A program made the position numbers and the translations under genes. The notes beneath the pieces are model-generated. The model was not told the DNA's origin. It saw only the letters and a program-made list of their open reading frames with translations, and did not search any database. Positions 52,328-61,906 of a stretch of 64,000 nt of DNA are shown here, in pieces; position 1 is the first letter of the stretch; each line of letters opens with the position of its first letter. The stretch comes from Flavobacteriaceae bacterium CRH (GTDB lineage: Bacteria; Bacteroidota; Bacteroidia; Flavobacteriales; Flavobacteriaceae), in assembly GCA_001507425.1 (NCBI GenBank), contig LMAJ01000016.1, forward strand, positions 124,001 through 188,000, given 5' to 3'.

Positions 52328-53368
52328 TTATTTTGTAAAAATTTGATTTTCCTGTTCACTAACTCTTATAAAAGTCGTGCGTTTGGTAAGTTCTTTTAAT
52401 CTTGAAGCTCCTACATACGTACATGTACTTCTTAAACCACCAAGAATATCTAAAACGGTGTTGATAACATGTCCTTTAAAAGGAACCTGAACGGTTTTGC
52501 CTTCACTTGCTCTGTATTCTGCAACGCCGCCAACATGTTTGTCCATTGCGGTTGTCGAACTCATTCCGTAAAATTGCTTGAATTTTTGCCCGTCGATTTC
52601 TATCAATTCTCCTCCACTTTCTGTATGCCCGGCTAACATTCCGCCCAACATCACAAAATCTGAACCTGCACCAAATGCTTTGGCAACATCCCCCGGAGTA
52701 CTGCAACCGCCATCACTAATAATATGTCCGCCTAAACCGTGCGCAGCATCTGCACATTCTATTATCGCAGAAAGTTGCGGATAGCCTACACCTGTTTTTA
52801 CACGAGTGGTACAAACAGAACCAGGACCAATTCCGACCTTTACAATATCGGCTCCGGCCAGTAAAAGTTCTTCGACCATTTCGCCTGTAACGACATTTCC
52901 GGCAATAATAACTTTATCAGGATATTGTTTTCGGGTTTGTTTTAGAAACTGGACAAAGTGTTCAGAATATCCGTTTGCCACATCAATGCAAATAAATTTT
53001 AGTAACGGATTTGCGGTTATGATTTTTCCAATTTTATCAAAATCTTCTTTTCCTGTCCCTGTACTTATAGCAATATAATCGTAGAAATCGGGTGTTACTT
53101 TTTGCAAAAAACTATTCCATTCTCCTAAAGAATAATGTTTATGAATTGCGGTAAAAAGTTTTTCCTTTGCTAAAACCTGTGCCATTTCAAAAGTACCAAC
53201 TGTATCCATATTTGCTGCCATAATTGGAATTCCCGTCCAATTTAATGTCGAATGCAAAAATTTAAAATTGCGATCTAAAGAAACTTCAGATCTGCTTTTC
53301 AGCGTTGATCTTTTTGGCCTAATCATTACATCTTTAAATCCTAATTTCAGATCAGTTTCTATTCTCAT
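52328..53368 (-). CDS. guaC: GMP reductase
   Basis: A 346-aa enzyme of the IMPDH/GMPR family, TIM barrel. The catalytic Cys186 is in [20 protein letters not shown], the same position as in E. coli GuaC. Also [20 protein letters not shown] (phosphate loop) and [13 protein letters not shown]. Deaminates GMP to IMP with NADPH and balances purine pools. GuaC-type rather than IMPDH because it lacks the CBS domains and has the GMPR pattern. Start at ATG 53368, next to a repeat-rich gap. Confidence 0.93.
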   Translation of the reverse strand: MRIETDLKLGFKDVMIRPKRSTLKSRSEVSLDRNFKFLHSTLNWTGIPIMAANMDTVGTFEMAQVLAKEKLFTAIHKHYSLGEWNSFLQKVTPDFYDYIAISTGTGKEDFDKIGKIITANPLLKFICIDVANGYSEHFVQFLKQTRKQYPDKVIIAGNVVTGEMVEELLLAGADIVKVGIGPGSVCTTRVKTGVGYPQLSAIIECADAAHGLGGHIISDGGCSTPGDVAKAFGAGSDFVMLGGMLAGHTESGGELIEIDGQKFKQFYGMSSTTAMDKHVGGVAEYRASEGKTVQVPFKGHVINTVLDILGGLRSTCTYVGASRLKELTKRTTFIRVSEQENQIFTK

Positions 53369-53617
53369 GGCTTTACATTTTGGTTACTCTCAAATATACA
53401 ATTTTAGATTGTAGTCACGAAGCCTAGAGATAGATTTTAGATTATGAAAAACTTTGTGGGTATTTGAACACGGATGACGCGGGTTCGCTATCGCGATGAC
53501 GCGGATTTAAAACGGATTTTTTATTTTTTTGTTTCGCAGAGTTTCGCAAAGACTTCGCGAAGATTCACAAAGTTTTCTATTGGAACGCATTTCGACTTCG
53601 CTCAACGTGACAAACTA

Positions 53618-53646
53618 GAAACCTGAAACAAATAAAACCTGAAACA
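53618..53646. repeat. GAAACCTGAAAC heptamer fragment
   Basis: AGAAACCTGAAAC, then AAAACCTGAAAC: two units of the same heptamer as at 3743-3889. It directly precedes the miaE stop. The gap above (53369-53653) also has GACGCGGGTT/GACGCGGATT and TTCGACTTCGCTCA pieces of other repeats, no gene. Confidence 0.5.
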
Positions 53647-53653
53647 AAAAACA

Positions 53654-54247
53654 TTATCCGTGTATGGTTTCGCCTTTTCCGTAATTGGTGATGATTGATT
53701 CTTCGAATGCTAACCATTCTCTCCAGCGTTTTTCAACGTCGATTCCAACTCCGTATTTTCTGGCGTAGGTGATGAATGTGGTGTAATGTCCTGCTTCGCT
53801 TTCCATTAAATCTCTGTAGAAAACAGCAAGTTCTTCATCCTGAATATTTTCAGATAATACTTTAAAACGTTCGCAACTTCTGGCTTCGATCATGGCTGAG
53901 AATAATAATCTTTCTACAAGACCTGAAACTCGGCTTCCGTCTCCACTTTTCTTCATATATAAATAGAGTTCATTTACATAATCGTCTTTGCGTTCACGTC
54001 CCAGTTTTAATCCTCTTTTGATGATGATATTGTGAACCTGCTCAAAATGATCGATTTCTTCTTTGGCTAAAGCCAATAAATCTTTCACTAAATCCTGGTG
54101 TTCAGAGTTATTGGTAATAATCGTAATTGCATTTGTTGCTGCTTTTTGCTCGCACCAAGCGTGATCTGTCAGGATTTCTTCAATGTTTTTCTCTACAATA
54201 TTAACCCATCTAGGGTCTGTTGGCAATTGTAATCTTAGTACGCCCAT
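53654..54247 (-). CDS. miaE: tRNA-(ms2io6A)-hydroxylase
   Basis: A 197-aa diiron enzyme of the MiaE family. It has the ferritin-like Glu/His ligands: EEIDHFEQVHN and ESEAGHYTTFITYARKYGV. The end is RWREWLAFEESIITNYG. It hydroxylates ms2i6A at tRNA position 37. It lies alone between two repeats (54273-54387 and 53618-53646), which flank it. Confidence 0.93.
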   Translation of the reverse strand: MGVLRLQLPTDPRWVNIVEKNIEEILTDHAWCEQKAATNAITIITNNSEHQDLVKDLLALAKEEIDHFEQVHNIIIKRGLKLGRERKDDYVNELYLYMKKSGDGSRVSGLVERLLFSAMIEARSCERFKVLSENIQDEELAVFYRDLMESEAGHYTTFITYARKYGVGIDVEKRWREWLAFEESIITNYGKGETIHG

Positions 54248-54272
54248 GTCTTAATTTTGTTTAAAGTTTTTT

Positions 54273-54387
54273 TGTTTCAGGTTTCAAGTTTCAAACATTA
54301 TGTTCTTTTAAGAACGAAAAAAGTTTAAAGTTTTGTTTACGTTTTTTACGCGTTACAAAACTTTAAACTTGAAACTTTAAACTTGAA
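54273..54387. repeat. GTTTCAGG/AAACTTGAAAC inverted array
   Basis: GTTTCAGGTTTCAAGTTTC on the left pairs with GAAACTTTAAACTTGAAAC on the right, a shorter version of the array at 3743-3889. It lies between glyA and miaE, which are transcribed in the same direction, and may be a partial terminator. Confidence 0.6.
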
Positions 54388-54393
54388 ACTATT

Positions 54394-55668
54394 TTAGTAA
54401 ACGAAAATCGGTCTTTCGCTCATCATTTCATTTACTTCGTTTGCTACTTCTTCGATAACTGCTTCATTTGTATGATCAGCAAGTACTCTGTCGATTAACG
54501 CTACGATAGTTTCCATATCTTCTTCAACTAAACCACGAGTTGTGATTGCAGCTGTTCCTACACGAATTCCTGAAGTTACAAATGGTGATTTGTCATCAAA
54601 CGGAACCATGTTTTTATTTACTGTGATTTCTGCTTTTACTAATGCATTTTCTGCTTCTTTACCAGAAATATTTTTATTTCTTAAGTCAATAAGCATCATA
54701 TGGTTATCAGTTCCTCCAGAAATAATTTGGTATCCTCTTTTTACAAAAGCATCTGCCATAGCATTTGCATTTTTTTGCAATTGCATTGCATAAGTAAAGA
54801 ATTCATCTTTTAATGCTTCACCAAAAGCAACAGCCTTAGCAGCGATAATATGCATTAAAGGCCCACCTTGATTTCCTGGAAAAACAGCAAGATCTAATAA
54901 AGATGACATCATTCTGATTTCTCCTTTTGGCGTTTTTAAACCTTGTGGGTTTTCGAAATCTTTACCCATCAGGATCAAACCTCCACGTGGTCCACGTAAT
55001 GTTTTGTGTGTTGTTGTAGAAACAATATGACAATGTGGAATTGGATCATTCATTAAACCTTTTGCAATTAAACCTGCAGGGTGAGAAATATCAGCAAACA
55101 AGATTGCTCCTACGCTGTCAGCAATTACTCTGAAACGCTCAAAATCCATATCACGAGAATAAGCCGAAGCTCCAGCGATGATTAATTTTGGTTGTTCTTT
55201 TGTTGCAATTTCCTGAATTTTATCATAATCTAAACGACCCGTTTCAGCATCTACACCGTAAAAAACAGGTTTATATAAACGACCTGAAAAGTTTACAGGA
55301 GAACCGTGAGTTAAGTGACCACCGTGAGATAAATCGAAACCTAAAATAGTATCACCAGGATTTAAACAAGCATGATAAACTGCTGTGTTTGCCTGAGAAC
55401 CTGAGTGAGGCTGTACGTTTGCATATTCAGCACCAAATAATTCTTTTGCTCTGTCTATTGCAATTTGTTCGATAACGTCAACTACTTCGCAACCGCCGTA
55501 GTATCTTTTGCCAGGATATCCTTCAGCATATTTATTAGTTAAAACAGAACCAGCTGCTTCCATTACTTCATCACTTACAAAGTTCTCAGAAGCGATAAGT
55601 TCTAATCCGTGAATTTGTCTGTCTTGTTCCTCTAGTATAAGGTCAAAAATTTGTTCGTCGCGTTGCAT
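54394..55668 (-). CDS. glyA: Serine hydroxymethyltransferase
   Basis: A 424-aa PLP enzyme, using ATG at 55668 ([15 protein letters not shown]). The open frame to 55704 starts at TTG and overlaps a -7 box, so the shorter form is preferred. The PLP Lys is Lys222 in [21 protein letters not shown]-type [15 protein letters not shown] is at the start. It converts serine and THF to glycine and methylene-THF, a one-carbon source. Monocistronic; divergent from fahA. Confidence 0.96.
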   Translation of the reverse strand: MQRDEQIFDLILEEQDRQIHGLELIASENFVSDEVMEAAGSVLTNKYAEGYPGKRYYGGCEVVDVIEQIAIDRAKELFGAEYANVQPHSGSQANTAVYHACLNPGDTILGFDLSHGGHLTHGSPVNFSGRLYKPVFYGVDAETGRLDYDKIQEIATKEQPKLIIAGASAYSRDMDFERFRVIADSVGAILFADISHPAGLIAKGLMNDPIPHCHIVSTTTHKTLRGPRGGLILMGKDFENPQGLKTPKGEIRMMSSLLDLAVFPGNQGGPLMHIIAAKAVAFGEALKDEFFTYAMQLQKNANAMADAFVKRGYQIISGGTDNHMMLIDLRNKNISGKEAENALVKAEITVNKNMVPFDDKSPFVTSGIRVGTAAITTRGLVEEDMETIVALIDRVLADHTNEAVIEEVANEVNEMMSERPIFVY

Positions 55669-55693
55669 TTTTTCGTTTTTCGTTAATTTCCTG

Positions 55694-55701
55694 CAAAAAT
55701 A
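55694..55701 (-). promoter_or_regulatory. -7 box of glyA
   Basis: On the minus strand the sequence reads TATTTTTG (55701 down to 55694), 25 nt before the ATG. It supports the shorter GlyA start. No clear -33 box. Confidence 0.4.
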
Positions 55702-55711
55702 CAAAAAAACG

Positions 55712-55742
55712 TTTGTGATACTGTTAGATTATGATATATTTG
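55712..55742 (+). promoter_or_regulatory. Promoter of fumarylacetoacetase (TTTG-N19-TATATTTG)
   Basis: TTTG (55712-55715), a 19-bp spacer and TATATTTG (55735-55742) match the Bacteroidetes promoter. The ATG at 55777 gives a leader of about 30 nt. Confidence 0.65.
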
Positions 55743-55776
55743 ACATACAATTTTTCAACAAATAATTAACATTCAC

Positions 55777-57060
55777 ATGCCAATAACCGCCAACGATACC
55801 AAAAGAAAATCATGGTTAGAAGTACCACAAAATAGTGACTTCCCTATTCAAAATATTCCTTTCGGTGTATTTCTTACTAAAGAAAATGTCGTTACAGTAG
55901 GAACTAGAATTGGCGATTTCGCTATAGATTTAGGCGCTTTACAACAATTAAACTATTTTGAAGGAATAGATTTAACCGATGATATGTTTATGCAGGACAC
56001 GCTAAATGATTTTATTTCTGATGGAAAAAAAACATGGCGTTTAGTTCGAAATCGTATCGCTGATATTTTCGACGAAACGAATCCGCAGCTTAGAGATTCA
56101 ACAAAAGATAAAGATATTGTTATTTTTAAAATTGACGATGTAGAAATGCAATTGCCTGTTTTAATTGGCGATTACACTGATTTTTATTCCAGTAAAGAGC
56201 ATGCTACCAATGTAGGAAAAATGTTCCGTGATCCTGAAAATGCCCTTTTACCAAACTGGTTGCATATTCCGGTTGGTTACCACGGAAGAAGCTCTACTAT
56301 TGTTCCGTCAGGAATTCCGGTACACAGACCAATGGGACAAACTTTGCCGGCTGGTGAAAAATATCCTGTTTTTGGTCCGTCCCGTTTAGTAGATTTTGAA
56401 TTAGAAACGGCTTTTATCACAACCGATGTCAATATAATGGGAGAAAATATCCCAACTTACGAAGCCGAAGATTATATTTTCGGAATGGTTTTATTGAATG
56501 ACTGGAGCGCTCGGGATATGCAGAAATGGGAATATGTGCCTCTTGGACCATTCTTAGCCAAAAGTTTTGCAACATCAATTTCTCCGTGGATTGTGACTAT
56601 GGATGCTTTGGAACCTTTTAGAACGAAAGGTCCTAAACAAGATCCGTCTCCGCTTCCTTATTTACAGACTAAAGGAAAAAAGGCTTTTGATATTCATTTG
56701 GAAGTTTCTATAAAACCTGAAGATGCTGAAGAAACTGTGGTTTCAAAATCAAATTTCAAATATTTATATTGGTCAATGAGCCAGCAATTGGCGCATCATA
56801 CTTCAAACGGATGTCGTGTAAATTCTGGCGATATGATGGGTTCAGGAACTATTTCAGGCCCAACTCCGGATAGTTTTGGTTCGATGTTAGAATTGACTTG
56901 GGGAGGACAAAATCCTTTGAAGTTAAAAAACGGAAGTGAACGTAAATTTATCGAGGACAATGATACGGTAATTATTAGAGGTTTCTGCGAAAATGCGGAA
57001 GTAAGACTTGGTTTTGGAGAGGTTTGCAGTCAACTGTTGCCTCCTTTTATTAGACCATGA
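55777..57060 (+). CDS. fahA: Fumarylacetoacetase
   Basis: A 427-aa enzyme of the FAH family. It shows LPNWLHIPVGYHGRSSTIVP and DFYSSKEHATNVGKMFRDP, with metal and catalytic residues in this central domain, and the C-terminal HHTSNGCRVNSGDMMGSGTI. It cleaves fumarylacetoacetate to fumarate and acetoacetate, the last step of tyrosine breakdown. The other genes of that pathway (such as hmgA) are not in the window. It ends at a strong bidirectional terminator (57092-57130). Confidence 0.95.
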   Translation: MPITANDTKRKSWLEVPQNSDFPIQNIPFGVFLTKENVVTVGTRIGDFAIDLGALQQLNYFEGIDLTDDMFMQDTLNDFISDGKKTWRLVRNRIADIFDETNPQLRDSTKDKDIVIFKIDDVEMQLPVLIGDYTDFYSSKEHATNVGKMFRDPENALLPNWLHIPVGYHGRSSTIVPSGIPVHRPMGQTLPAGEKYPVFGPSRLVDFELETAFITTDVNIMGENIPTYEAEDYIFGMVLLNDWSARDMQKWEYVPLGPFLAKSFATSISPWIVTMDALEPFRTKGPKQDPSPLPYLQTKGKKAFDIHLEVSIKPEDAEETVVSKSNFKYLYWSMSQQLAHHTSNGCRVNSGDMMGSGTISGPTPDSFGSMLELTWGGQNPLKLKNGSERKFIEDNDTVIIRGFCENAEVRLGFGEVCSQLLPPFIRP

Positions 57061-57091
57061 AGAGAAAATAGCAGCTTTATATTTATAAAAC

Positions 57092-57130
57092 AAAAACAGG
57101 AGATTTTAAATTTAAAATCTCCTGTTTTTT
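57092..57130. terminator. Bidirectional terminator between fahA and lipoprotein
   Basis: AAAAACAGGAGATTTTAAA pairs with TTTAAAATCTCCTGTTTTT over 19 bp with A and T runs at both ends. It is 31 bp after the fahA stop and 5 bp from the stop of the minus-strand lipoprotein. Confidence 0.85.
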
Positions 57131-57135
57131 ATATT

Positions 57136-57528
57136 TTAATACTTTACTGGAATTTTAAGCACAAAACTTTTAATTACCCCGCCGCTTTTGTAACTAACAA
57201 ATATTTTTAATTTTCCTTTTTCTAAATCTTCTTTTTTTGGTGATATTTCGATAAGTAATTCATTTTCTAAATTACCCTTTATAAATCGAATTGTCTTGCC
57301 TGATAAAGATACACTTTTTGTATTAATGTTTTCAAACTTAAATTTAGTTATTGTTGAAACATTTTCTTCTAAATATTTATTTCCTGTAGAAATTTCAAAA
57401 GTAATTTTTTCATTACCACTTATAAATTCAAAGTTTTCATTTGTTAAGTTATTTTTTTTTGAAATACAACTTAAAAAAGCTACAAATACAATAAAAAATA
57501 AAAATACTTTAAGTTTTGCTTTTTTCAT
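57136..57528 (-). CDS. Small hypothetical lipoprotein
   Basis: A 130-aa protein with a lipoprotein signal (about residues 5-21, lipobox LSC, Cys21). The remainder is beta-rich (EFISGNEKITFEISTGNKYL, LEKGKLKIFVSYKSGG) and resembles a small Ig-like domain, but no family is recognised. It begins 17 bp after aguA. The start is preceded by a full AGGAGGT Shine-Dalgarno, most unusual for a Bacteroidetes gene. Confidence 0.72.
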   Translation of the reverse strand: MKKAKLKVFLFFIVFVAFLSCISKKNNLTNENFEFISGNEKITFEISTGNKYLEENVSTITKFKFENINTKSVSLSGKTIRFIKGNLENELLIEISPKKEDLEKGKLKIFVSYKSGGVIKSFVLKIPVKY

Positions 57529-57532
57529 TCTT

Positions 57533-57539
57533 ACCTCCT
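57533..57539 (-). promoter_or_regulatory. Strong Shine-Dalgarno sequence (AGGAGGT)
   Basis: On the minus strand TAGGAGGTAAGA precedes the ATG at 57528, with AGGAGGT 4 bases upstream of the start codon. Bacteroidetes ribosomes generally do not use Shine-Dalgarno pairing because the anti-SD is shielded, so this site decides this start and may respond to altered ribosomes. Confidence 0.7.
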
Positions 57540-57545
57540 ACTTAA

Positions 57546-58586
57546 TTATACCGGAATCTGTTGGCTCAAACAATGCAATGTGCCAAATCCCCAGATAAAA
57601 TCGATACAGCTTATACCAATTACTTCTCTGTCCGGAAAGCATTCTGATAAAATATTTAATGCCACACGGTCTTTGCTATCATTAAAAGTTGGAACTAAAA
57701 CACAATTATTCAAAATTAAGAAGTTAGCATAACTTGCAGGTAATCTTAAATCTTCAAAATCTACCCGTTTTGGCATTGGCAATGCTACAATTGTTGGCGA
57801 TTTTCCGTCTTCTAATTTTGCGTTTTGAAGGCGTTTTAAATTGTCTTGCAATGGTTTATAATTAGCGTCATTTTTATCGGTTTCAACAATTGTTACGATT
57901 GTATCTTCATTTACAAATCGACATAAATCGTCGATATGACCGTGCGTATCGTCTCCTTCAATTCCGTCTCCAAGCCAAATTACATTGGTTACTCCAAGAT
58001 ATTCTTTAAAAACAGCTTCATAATCTTCTTTGGTGAAATTTTTATTTCGAACCTGAATTGTTGGGTGCATCAAACATTCTTCAGAAGTCAATAAAGTTCC
58101 TTTTCCGTTTACATCAATGGCTCCGCCTTCAACAATTACCGGTTTTCCTTTGTACATTACCTGTGTTAACGGAACATCAATAAAATCAGCAATTTTACCC
58201 GGAACAAATTTATCTAACTGATAGTTTTTATATTTTGCCCAACCATTAAAATTAAAATTCAATGCTTCTCTTTTCGAACCATTTTTCACAATAATTGGTC
58301 CGGAATCGCGCATCCAGCTTCTGTTTGTTTTATGAATAATAAACGAAACGTTTTTAATATTTACGCGAGCTCTTTCTAGCATTTCGGCTACTTTTTCTTT
58401 GAGTTTTTCATCGGCTACGACCAAAAAAACGGTTTCAAAAGTGGCTACTTTTTTTATAAATTCTACAAATGCCCATTGAACGGCATCATATTTTCCTGGC
58501 CAGTCGTTACCATTATGCGGAAAACACAATACGATTCCTTGTTGTTTTTCCCATTCTGCTGGAAATCTTCTATTATTTGTTGACAT
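57546..58586 (-). CDS. aguA: Agmatine deiminase
   Basis: A 346-aa enzyme of the PPAD/agmatine deiminase family. It has CFPHNGNDWPG near the start, WMRDSGPIIV, NFNFNGWAKY, DGIEGDDTHGHIDDLCRFV and the catalytic Cys339 in GTLHCLSQQIP. It turns agmatine into N-carbamoylputrescine, the first step before AguB. AguB is encoded at 61907-62794, on the same strand but 3.3 kb upstream, separated by two other genes. Confidence 0.94.
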   Translation of the reverse strand: MSTNNRRFPAEWEKQQGIVLCFPHNGNDWPGKYDAVQWAFVEFIKKVATFETVFLVVADEKLKEKVAEMLERARVNIKNVSFIIHKTNRSWMRDSGPIIVKNGSKREALNFNFNGWAKYKNYQLDKFVPGKIADFIDVPLTQVMYKGKPVIVEGGAIDVNGKGTLLTSEECLMHPTIQVRNKNFTKEDYEAVFKEYLGVTNVIWLGDGIEGDDTHGHIDDLCRFVNEDTIVTIVETDKNDANYKPLQDNLKRLQNAKLEDGKSPTIVALPMPKRVDFEDLRLPASYANFLILNNCVLVPTFNDSKDRVALNILSECFPDREVIGISCIDFIWGFGTLHCLSQQIPV

Positions 58587-58743
58587 AAAAAGGTTCTAAA
58601 ATTTGAAAGAGTACAAAGATAAGCATTCGTAAGGATTTTAAAATAGCAGATTGAGAATCAAATTAGAAATTAATCAAATCCATGAAAAAATTAAGTTAAA
58701 GATTAAATAATGAACTCTTAATATACACGCTACATGCGCGGAT

Positions 58744-58751
58744 TACATTTG
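58744..58751 (+). promoter_or_regulatory. -7 box of the choice-of-anchor lipoprotein
   Basis: TACATTTG matches TAnnTTTG, 23 nt before the ATG at 58775. No TTG at a proper -33 distance. Confidence 0.4.
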
Positions 58752-58774
58752 GCGAAACTAAAAACTAAAATAAC

Positions 58775-60304
58775 ATGAAAAAACTAAGTCTTTCATTATT
58801 AGCATTAATGACCATTTTTGCGAGTTGCAATAATGACGAGAATTCTAACAACGAAGAGCCTCAACCAGAAGTTACTGTGAATGAAAACCCAGGAACTTTT
58901 AAAGAAATTGGTTCTATAACTATTGGCGGTGAAGCAGCTGCAGAAATTTCGGCTTATGATGAAAAAACTAAAAGATTATTTACAGTTAACAATAGCGGAA
59001 CAAACCAAATTGATGTAATCGATATTGCTGATCCGACAAAACCAACTAAAATTGGTAAAATTGATTTAACACCTTATGAAGGTGCTTCGAACAGTGTTGC
59101 TGTTTTTGATGAAAAATTGGCTGTTGCCTTAGAATCAACGGTTAACAAACAAGGAAACGGCAAAGTTGTTATTTTTAATACTACAGATTACAGTTTAATT
59201 AAACAAGTTACTGTTGGTGCTTTGCCTGACATGATTACTTTTTCGCCAGACGGAAAATACATTATGACTGCTAACGAAGGTGAACCAAATACTGATTATT
59301 CGCAAGATCCTAACGGAACAATTTCTATTATTGAAGTAGCTAACAATTATGCTGTTACAACTTTAGATTTCAGTTCTTTTAGCGGTCAGGCCGACGCTTT
59401 GAAAAAAGACGGATTCAGGATTTCAAAAATTGCAAAAAGTTTTGCTCAGGATATTGAACCGGAATATGTTACCATTTCTGATGATTCTAAAACGGCTTGG
59501 GTTACTTTACAAGAAAATAATGGTGTTGCAAAAGTAGATTTAACTTCTAAAACTATTACAGCTATTTATCCTTTGGGTTTTAAAGATTTTAATACTGCTG
59601 ATAATGCAATTGATGTAAGCGATAAAGATGATAAAGTAGCTTTTAATCCCTGGAAAGTAAAAGGAATGTTTATGCCGGATGCTATTAGTCATTTTTCGGC
59701 AAACAATGTTCCGTATTTTGTTACTGCTAATGAAGGAGATGCAAGGGAATATACAGCCAATACAGATATCAAAAGAATGAAAGATATGAAACTTGATGCA
59801 ACAGTTTTTCCTGATGCTGCTACTTTAAAATTAGAACCTAATTTAGGAAGACTAAACCTTATTGCTGATATGGGTGATACTGACGGCGATGGTGATCTTG
59901 ACGAAATGGTAAGCTTTGGCGCGCGTTCTTTTTCTATCTGGAATGGAAACACCGGAAAAATTGTTTATGACAGTAAAAATGATGTTGACAAAAAGACAAA
60001 TGAACTAGGATCTTATGATGATAAAAGAAGTGACGATAAAGGTTCTGAACCAGAAGCAGTTGTTGTTGCTAAAATGGGAAATCAGAATATATTATTTGTA
60101 GGTTTAGAAAGATCTGATGCTTTAATGACTTATGATGTTACAAATCCTGCAGCGCCTCAATATTTACAAACCTTAAAAACGGGTGATGCTCCAGAAGGTG
60201 TTTTATTTATTCCTGCTTCAAAAAGTCCAACAAAAAGAAGTTTAGTTGTTGTGAGCAGCGAAGGTGACGGTACTATTAAAATCTATCAGCCTGATTTAAA
60301 ATAA
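58775..60304 (+). CDS. Choice-of-anchor I domain lipoprotein (beta-propeller)
   Basis: A 509-aa lipoprotein (MKKLSLSLLALMTIFASC; lipobox ASC) with the choice-of-anchor I pattern. It repeats beta-propeller strands such as GTFKEIGSITIGGEAAAEIS and MITFSPDGKYIMTANEGEP, with a Ca-type DGDGDLDEMVSFGARSF. The end PEGVLFIPASKSPTKRSLV is typical. The role is unknown: probably an outer-membrane or surface protein. Monocistronic with a terminator just after. Confidence 0.86.
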   Translation: MKKLSLSLLALMTIFASCNNDENSNNEEPQPEVTVNENPGTFKEIGSITIGGEAAAEISAYDEKTKRLFTVNNSGTNQIDVIDIADPTKPTKIGKIDLTPYEGASNSVAVFDEKLAVALESTVNKQGNGKVVIFNTTDYSLIKQVTVGALPDMITFSPDGKYIMTANEGEPNTDYSQDPNGTISIIEVANNYAVTTLDFSSFSGQADALKKDGFRISKIAKSFAQDIEPEYVTISDDSKTAWVTLQENNGVAKVDLTSKTITAIYPLGFKDFNTADNAIDVSDKDDKVAFNPWKVKGMFMPDAISHFSANNVPYFVTANEGDAREYTANTDIKRMKDMKLDATVFPDAATLKLEPNLGRLNLIADMGDTDGDGDLDEMVSFGARSFSIWNGNTGKIVYDSKNDVDKKTNELGSYDDKRSDDKGSEPEAVVVAKMGNQNILFVGLERSDALMTYDVTNPAAPQYLQTLKTGDAPEGVLFIPASKSPTKRSLVVVSSEGDGTIKIYQPDLK

Positions 60305-60322
60305 AGTAATTCTGCAAAATAT

Positions 60323-60359
60323 AAAAAAAGGAGACAAATAAATTTGTCTCCTTTTTTTT
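60323..60359 (+). terminator. Terminator of the choice-of-anchor gene
   Basis: AAAAAAAGGAGACAAAT pairs with ATTTGTCTCCTTTTTTT and ends in a T run, 18 bp after the stop codon. Confidence 0.85.
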
Positions 60360-60471
60360 ATGCAGTGACGTTTTATGTCTTATTGAAAAAAAATCATCAA
60401 AATGTTAATTTATATGGGAATTATACAATATCATACCCTGCGCATGGAACATTATTAGCAAATCATTAAGG

Positions 60472-60479
60472 TAAGTTTG
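60472..60479 (+). promoter_or_regulatory. -7 box of ompA-like gene
   Basis: TAAGTTTG matches TAnnTTTG, about 47 nt upstream of the ATG at 60527. The -33 site is not clear. Confidence 0.35.
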
Positions 60480-60526
60480 TATCAAGCTAAAGGGCTTAAG
60501 AAACAAATTTTAATTAATAAGATATC

Positions 60527-61789
60527 ATGAAAAAGAAATTAGCGTCTGTATCGCTTTTGTTACTTGCATTTGCTGCAAATGCACAAAATATGACAACCAC
60601 ATCTACTCAACCTACTATTGACAAACCTGCGTATAATAAATGGTCTATCGAACTTAATGGTGGTATTAACAAACCAACCAGAACATTGACTCCAGGTTAC
60701 GCTACTGCTACACTTAATCCTTTCCACGCTGATTTAGGTGTACGGTATATGTTCAATCCTAAGTTTGGTGTGAAGCTGGATGTTGGATACGATCAATTTC
60801 AAGAACGTGATGATACTCCTAATTTCGAAAGCAGATATATCAGAACAAGTTTACAAGGTGTTATAAATATTGGAAGAGCCTTGGATTTTGAAACTTGGAC
60901 TAATACAATTGGTATATTAGCACATGGTGGTTTTGGAGTTTCACAATTGACTTCTGATTCTGGTTTTGATGGTGAAGATTATATAGGACATGGTATTGTT
61001 GGTTTAACAGGACAAATTAGATTAAGCAACAGGATCGCCTTAACCGGAGATTTAACCGGAATTGTTAATGGTAAACAAAACTGGAATTTTGACGGAATGG
61101 GACAAACAAGTACTGCAACTTTTGATGGTGTATTGTTAAATGCTTCTGTTGGTTTGACTTTTTACTTAGGTAAAAATGAAAAACATGCTGACTGGTATTC
61201 TGAAGAAAGTGAAAGATTAAATAAATTAGAAGACAGAGTTGCTGCTCTTGAAACAGGTCTTATTGATACCGATAAAGATGGTGTTGCTGATTTTTATGAT
61301 TTAGAGCCAAACACTATTTCAGGAGTTGCTGTAAATACAAAAGGACAAGCTATTGATAACAATCAAAATGGTGTTCCGGATGAATTAGAAAGTTATTTAG
61401 AAAAAACATATGGTCAAAATGGCAAAGGTGCTACAAATAGTACTGTTGAAGAATTAATTAATGGTGGATATGTAAATGTTTATTTTGATTTTAACTCTTC
61501 AAAACCAACAAATGCTTCATTATCAGGTGTTGATTTCTTAGTGAAATACTTGAAAAACAACCCAGGTAAATCTGCAGATATTATTGGTTATTCTGATGAA
61601 ATTGGAGGTTCAGATTACAACACTGACTTATCAAGAAAAAGAGCTGAAGCTGTAAAAAATGTAGCTATTAATGCCGGAATTGATGCTTCGAGATTGAATG
61701 TAATTGCTAACGGTGAAGATACTTCAGTGAATAAAAATTCTAAAGAAGCGCGTCAAATCGTAAGAAGAGTTACTTTTCAGGTAAAATAA
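60527..61789 (+). CDS. OmpA-family outer-membrane protein
   Basis: A 420-aa protein with a signal peptide (about residues 1-19, ANAQN) and an N-terminal eight-stranded beta-barrel (about 35-205). Thrombospondin-type-3-like Ca repeats (DTDKDGVADFYDLEPNT, NNQNGVPDELESY) follow at about 245-295. The C-terminal OmpA domain (about 310-420) has the peptidoglycan-binding pattern YNTDLSRKRAEAVKNVAINA. It tethers the outer membrane to peptidoglycan. Likely abundant; the terminator follows directly. Confidence 0.93.
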   Translation: MKKKLASVSLLLLAFAANAQNMTTTSTQPTIDKPAYNKWSIELNGGINKPTRTLTPGYATATLNPFHADLGVRYMFNPKFGVKLDVGYDQFQERDDTPNFESRYIRTSLQGVINIGRALDFETWTNTIGILAHGGFGVSQLTSDSGFDGEDYIGHGIVGLTGQIRLSNRIALTGDLTGIVNGKQNWNFDGMGQTSTATFDGVLLNASVGLTFYLGKNEKHADWYSEESERLNKLEDRVAALETGLIDTDKDGVADFYDLEPNTISGVAVNTKGQAIDNNQNGVPDELESYLEKTYGQNGKGATNSTVEELINGGYVNVYFDFNSSKPTNASLSGVDFLVKYLKNNPGKSADIIGYSDEIGGSDYNTDLSRKRAEAVKNVAINAGIDASRLNVIANGEDTSVNKNSKEARQIVRRVTFQVK

Positions 61790-61807
61790 TTTCTCTATAT
61801 ATATTTC

Positions 61808-61842
61808 AAAAGGCTGTTTCAAATATAGAAACAGCCTTTTTT
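61808..61842 (+). terminator. Terminator of the ompA-like gene
   Basis: AAAAGGCTGTTTC pairs with GAAACAGCCTTTT (13 bp, 7-nt loop), followed by T bases. Confidence 0.85.
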
Positions 61843-61854
61843 ATTTAAGAAACA

Positions 61855-61885
61855 AAAAAGGACAAAATATAATTTTGTCCTTTTT
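61855..61885 (-). terminator. Terminator of aguB
   Basis: AAAAAGGACAAAAT and ATTTTGTCCTTTTT pair with a short loop. It lies 22 bp downstream of the aguB stop on the minus strand and next to the ompA terminator. Confidence 0.75.
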
Positions 61886-61906
61886 GCATTATATAATTAA
61901 CTAAAA

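Noticed and set aside
52312..52359. Upstream ATG of the GNAT gene
   Set aside because: It overlaps the end of guaC and adds 16 residues unlike the GNAT start.
52578..52784. Proline/serine-rich open frame antisense to guaC
   Set aside because: Composition typical of antisense frames; guaC is well supported.
55669..55704. TTG start for GlyA
   Set aside because: The extra residues are translated from the -7 box; the ATG at 55668 gives the normal length.
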